A stretch of DNA of 9,323 nt from an uncultured Lachnobacterium sp. (GTDB lineage: Bacteria; Bacillota; Clostridia; Lachnospirales; Lachnospiraceae), in the NCBI GenBank assembly GCA_900548765.1, contig URLU01000079.1:1-9323 (forward strand). Reading direction: 5' to 3'. The position numbers were made by a program, and so were the translations under genes. This document shows positions 6,567 through 9,323 of this stretch, piece by piece. The notes under the pieces are model-generated. The model saw nothing but the letters and a program-made list of their open reading frames with translations, did no database searches and was not told the origin of the DNA. Numbering within the stretch: position 1 is the stretch's first letter; each line of letters opens with the position of its first letter.

Positions 6567-8067
6567 ACGCCTCAGAATGAATGTAGCTGATTTCCTTAAG
6601 CTTAAGGCTGCCCTCAAGGCTGATAGCATAGTCAATTCCACGGCCAATAAAGAAAATGTCTTTTGCATTTATCTGCTTTGAAGCAAACCACTGTAATCTC
6701 TCTTTGTCCTCAATGATTTTTTCAATCTTCTCAGGAATGGTATTAAGCTCTGCAATATAATTTGCATACTGCCCATCTGTAATCTGTCCTAAAACCTTTG
6801 CAAACTGAATCGAAAGTATATATCCTGCAATAAGCTGTGCTGAATATGCCTTTGTAGTTGCAACCGATATTTCAGGTCCAGCCAATGTGTAGAATACACT
6901 GTCTGCCTCTCTAGCGATGGATGAACCAACAACATTAACTATACCAAGTGTCTTAACTCCCTGATTTTTTGCTTCTCTTAAGGCTGCAAGTGTATCTGCT
7001 GTCTCACCGGACTGACTGACAACAATAACAAGTCCGTTTTTGTCAAGAATAGGTCTTCTGTATCTGAACTCAGAAGCAACCTCCACACGAACCGGCACTC
7101 TGGCCAAATCCTCCATAACATACTGGGTAACAACGCCTGTATGGTATGCGCTTCCGCAGGCAACAATATAAATCTGTGATGTATTCATGATGTCCTCATC
7201 TGTGAGTCCAACTGCAGAAAGGTCTATTTTGCCATCCTTCACTACAGAATTAAGTGTATCTGCAATAGCCTTTGGCTGCTCATGAATCTCTTTCATCATG
7301 AAATGCTCAAATCCGCCCTTCTCAGCCGCCTCAGCATCCCAGGTAATCTCAACAGGGTCTTTTTCAATCTCATCTCCGTCCAGATTGTAGAAGGTTGCAT
7401 GACCATCTGCCAGACGTCCAATTTCCAGATTGCCTATGTAATATACTTTTCTGGTATATTTGAGGATGGCAGGAACATCAGATGCTACATAGCACTCGCC
7501 ATCTGCAACACCGATAATCATCGGGCTGTCCTTACGGGCAACATAAATCTCCTCCGGATAATCCTTGAACATAAGCTCAAGAGCATACGAACCTCTGATA
7601 CGGACCATGGCATGATTGATTGCATCAACAGGTGTACCCAGATATTTCTTATAATAATAATCAACTAATTTGATAGCGACCTCTGTATCAGTCTGAGAAT
7701 AGAAAGTGTAGCCTTTCTTTAAAAGCTTCTCTTTGAGCTCCTGATAATTCTCAATAATACCATTATGAACACCCACAACGTTACCATCATCACTGGCATG
7801 TGGATGAGCGTTTAACTCTGAAGGCTCACCATGTGTAGCCCATCTTGTATGACCTATACCACAGGTTCCCTTTACTGCCTTTCCATCGTCTGTTTTCTCA
7901 GATAAATTCTTGAGTTTTCCCTTTGCCTTTACAACAATTGTATCCTCTGAATCGTTTCTTACAGCAATTCCTGCTGAGTCGTATCCTCTATATTCAAGCT
8001 TTGATAAGCCGTCCAAAAGAATTGGAGCAGCCTGGTGCTTGCCGGTGAATCCTACTATTCCGCACAT
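6229..8067 (-). CDS. glmS: Glutamine--fructose-6-phosphate aminotransferase (isomerizing)
   Basis: The 612-residue enzyme makes glucosamine-6-phosphate from fructose-6-phosphate and glutamine in the cytoplasm, the first step toward UDP-GlcNAc and peptidoglycan. The length is typical. The N-terminal Ntn glutaminase domain has the catalytic Cys2, which becomes the N-terminus after Met removal (MCGIVGF), plus HTRWATHG (73-80) and HNGIIENY (101-108). Two SIS isomerase domains follow: CGSAYHTG (304-311) and SQSGET (351-356) bind the sugar phosphate, and the second holds YAAGELKHG (501-509). The C-terminal DKPRNLAKSVTVE is complete, with Lys607 at the place of the conserved active-site lysine. ATG 8067 is preceded by AAAGGA. 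The leader is short (about 40 bases), and there is no room for, or sign of, a glmS ribozyme. The gene appears monocistronic: its own extended -10 promoter lies upstream and a strong terminator downstream. A broken paralogue lies at 348-730. Confidence 0.98.
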   Translation of the reverse strand: MCGIVGFTGKHQAAPILLDGLSKLEYRGYDSAGIAVRNDSEDTIVVKAKGKLKNLSEKTDDGKAVKGTCGIGHTRWATHGEPSELNAHPHASDDGNVVGVHNGIIENYQELKEKLLKKGYTFYSQTDTEVAIKLVDYYYKKYLGTPVDAINHAMVRIRGSYALELMFKDYPEEIYVARKDSPMIIGVADGECYVASDVPAILKYTRKVYYIGNLEIGRLADGHATFYNLDGDEIEKDPVEITWDAEAAEKGGFEHFMMKEIHEQPKAIADTLNSVVKDGKIDLSAVGLTDEDIMNTSQIYIVACGSAYHTGVVTQYVMEDLARVPVRVEVASEFRYRRPILDKNGLVIVVSQSGETADTLAALREAKNQGVKTLGIVNVVGSSIAREADSVFYTLAGPEISVATTKAYSAQLIAGYILSIQFAKVLGQITDGQYANYIAELNTIPEKIEKIIEDKERLQWFASKQINAKDIFFIGRGIDYAISLEGSLKLKEISYIHSEAYAAGELKHGTISLIEDETLVIGLLTQDDLYEKTISNMVECKSRGAYLMGVTTFGNYAIEDAVEFATYIPKIDNHFTASLAVVPLQLLAYYVSVAKGLDVDKPRNLAKSVTVE

Positions 8068-8112
8068 AATTTGTCCTTTCGTGGGGTGGGTTTATTTTTG
8101 TTTAACAGAATG

Positions 8113-8121
8113 ATAATAGCA
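8113..8121 (-). promoter_or_regulatory. Extended -10 promoter of glmS
   Basis: TGCTATTAT (8121-8113 on the minus strand) is an extended -10 element 45 bases before the glmS ATG. No good -35 box stands 17 bases upstream (TAGCAT), as is usual for extended -10 promoters. The bases from here to the start codon resemble those in front of the glmS remnant. Confidence 0.55.
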
Positions 8122-8248
8122 TAGGTTGGGGGAAAATGCTAGGGGTACGTCGTCTCTTACACATTATTTTGCTAATAATACGGTTTAAATTTTACATCCA
8201 ATTTATTATATTAGAATTACAAAATTCAATATATATGCACATAATTGT

Positions 8249-8350
8249 TTATAGCTCACCAATAATCAAACTTTTTCTTAAAAATAACTGATACAAAAAT
8301 AATAAGACTTCCTTATTTCCTTGAAATTCTAATTCTTTATATATCTTCAT
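8249..8350 (-). CDS. Doubtful 33-codon small ORF in the gap before glmS
   Basis: ATG 8350 opens 33 codons (MKIYKELEFQGNKEVLLFLY and on) ending at TAA 8251-8249. AAGGAGTGAGG lies upstream but is far from the ATG (GAGG is 11 bases away). The peptide is amphipathic with a hydrophobic centre. It could be a small protein, the start of a gene that has decayed, or a chance frame in AT-rich DNA. A weak terminator-like hairpin lies inside it (8295-8317), which counts against it. Confidence 0.2.
   Translation of the reverse strand: MKIYKELEFQGNKEVLLFLYQLFLRKSLIIGEL
8295..8317 (-). terminator. Weak terminator-like hairpin downstream of the 8394-9323 gene
   Basis: On the minus strand AATAAG (8317-8312) and CTTATT (8306-8301) form a 6-bp stem with a five-base loop, followed by ATTTTTG. 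It is the best terminator candidate between the upstream gene and glmS, about 77 bases after that gene's stop, but the stem is short and AT-rich. Confidence 0.35.
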
Positions 8351-8393
8351 TTATTTGCGCACCTCACTCCTTAAAGCAATTCCATTTTTGTTA

Positions 8394-9323
8394 TTAACTA
8401 AATTTCTTCTTCAATTTCCTTATCTCCTCTTTCACATCATCATCTGTCTCCACCTCCAACATCTTCTCCAGCATCTGCGGATAAAACTTTCCATCAGCAC
8501 CACGCTCTTTCTTCGTCATAGCACTCATATACTCGACACAAGCCTTACGCTCTGCTGTATCGCTGCACTTCTCACACGCCACACTAAGTAACCGATATGT
8601 GTTATGTTGCATCTTCTGCCCCGGATTTCTATGAATATATCCAAGCAGCGCAAGTATATCCTCCACATTAAAGCTGTTCTGATTTGATAAAACATAGTCT
8701 GCAATAAGAGCACACTTTGCCACTTTACAGGAATTAATAATTGCATCTGTATAAGACTCTGTTTTCTGTTTTAACATCCATATAACCAGTTTAGCCATCC
8801 TGCCAGTGTCGTAATTGTCCAGATAGTATGCCAGCATCTGCTTTGCCGATTCTGCGACATCATTCCCCGCATTCTGTGTTGCAATAAATACCTCTTTAAA
8901 ATTATCATCACGTATTCCACTGTAATGTCTCTTTAGATTCTGCAAAGCCCATATTCGTTTCGTATCATCTATTACGCTCTTTATCACATTGACATTCGCC
9001 TCAACGTATCCGTGAAGATTACTGTTATTCTCTTTTATATGCTCTTCATTTTTCCAGTAAAATTTACAGATGTCATAACAATTCTCGTCATCTATAATTG
9101 GTGACAGCTGCTTCTCTATTTCAACGAAGTCATTTTCCGACAACTTATTTGGCAGCTGTACTAATCCTCTTATTGCATAAGGCATCAGGCTTGCACTTGA
9201 TGCAAAATCTTTTAATACTTCTAAATATGACTTCTTCTCTGCATCATCAAACATTCCGTAGCACTCAGACGTATAATCAACAACCATTTTGGCAAATTCA
9301 GGGTATACGCTATTATTCAATGC
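8394..9323 (-). CDS. C-terminal part of an unrecognised, largely helical protein (5' end cut)
   Basis: The frame is open from the right edge to TAA 8396-8394, giving 310 visible codons. A TTG at 9320 could be read as a start, but there are only three bases before it and the frame continues into the edge (Ala-Leu-Asn-Asn), so the real start is probably outside the window. The sequence has no signal peptide and no membrane helix. It is rich in Lys, Glu, Asp and Leu and divides into repeated amphipathic helices, as in ADVVESAKQML-like and TYRLLSVACEKCSD-like stretches, and ends in a charged helix (DVKEEIRKLKKKFS). This suggests an alpha-solenoid (HEAT- or TPR-like) end of a larger cytoplasmic protein. 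I see no catalytic motif. It may be the C-terminal scaffold or sensor part of a multidomain protein, but that is speculation. It is followed by a long AT-rich gap and is unlikely to be in an operon with glmS. Confidence 0.75.
   Translation of the reverse strand, partial: ALNNSVYPEFAKMVVDYTSECYGMFDDAEKKSYLEVLKDFASSASLMPYAIRGLVQLPNKLSENDFVEIEKQLSPIIDDENCYDICKFYWKNEEHIKENNSNLHGYVEANVNVIKSVIDDTKRIWALQNLKRHYSGIRDDNFKEVFIATQNAGNDVAESAKQMLAYYLDNYDTGRMAKLVIWMLKQKTESYTDAIINSCKVAKCALIADYVLSNQNSFNVEDILALLGYIHRNPGQKMQHNTYRLLSVACEKCSDTAERKACVEYMSAMTKKERGADGKFYPQMLEKMLEVETDDDVKEEIRKLKKKFS

Larger units (their letters stand above)
8068..8393. other. AT-rich intergenic region upstream of glmS
   Basis: These 326 bases hold the short glmS leader and extended -10 promoter (near 8113-8121), a weak hairpin (8295-8317), another 5-bp hairpin (GAATT/AATTC at 8214-8227) and the doubtful 33-codon ORF. 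I see no tRNA, riboswitch or further gene in it. Confidence 0.6.

Noticed and set aside
8068..8393. glmS ribozyme/riboswitch in the glmS leader
   Set aside because: The promoter's -10 box is only 45 bases from the ATG, and I see no ribozyme core such as AGCGCC near a cleavage site.

Overview
The window looks like chromosomal DNA of a low-to-moderate GC, Gram-positive anaerobe, most likely a member of the Lachnospiraceae (Agathobacter/Roseburia-like). This placement is inferred from protein flavour, strong AGGAGG-type ribosome binding sites and the M6 protease with a proline-rich tail; nothing in the window proves it. Every gene I can support is on the minus strand, so transcription runs from the right edge to the left edge.

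From right to left: the 3' part of an unrecognised helical protein gene (8394-9323, cut by the window edge); an AT-rich gap of about 330 bases that holds weak hairpins, a doubtful 33-codon ORF and the glmS promoter; intact glmS (6229-8067) with a terminator behind it; a 617-residue membrane protein with a C-terminal DUF1266 domain (4236-6089); glf, UDP-galactopyranose mutase (3050-4174); a secreted M6-family (immune inhibitor A-like) metalloprotease with a (TPEPPV)9 proline-rich spacer (862-3000); a broken second copy of glmS (348-730); and the first 82 codons of a gene that may encode a glycosyltransferase (1-246).

The genes fit a cell-envelope theme. GlmS makes glucosamine-6-phosphate for peptidoglycan and amino sugars, Glf makes UDP-galactofuranose for surface glycans, the M6 protein is exported, and the last gene may belong to glycan assembly. 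glf and the protease are 49 bases apart and probably co-transcribed.

The most notable structure is the glmS duplication. The second copy keeps its promoter, its first 47 bases and its last 338 bases, but has lost 1456 bases at a 2-bp AT microhomology, which also shifts the frame. The two 3' blocks lie in the same orientation exactly 5881 bp apart and differ at 20 of 338 positions, with only two amino-acid changes. The DUF1266 gene, glf and the protease therefore sit between direct repeats. Recombination between these repeats would remove all three genes and still leave a complete glmS. A second point of interest is a near-consensus promoter (TTGAAA-17-TATAAT) placed directly against a 13-bp inverted repeat at 271-330, where a terminator, a leader hairpin and a possible operator occupy the same bases. 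I see no transposase, integrase, CRISPR array, tRNA or rRNA.
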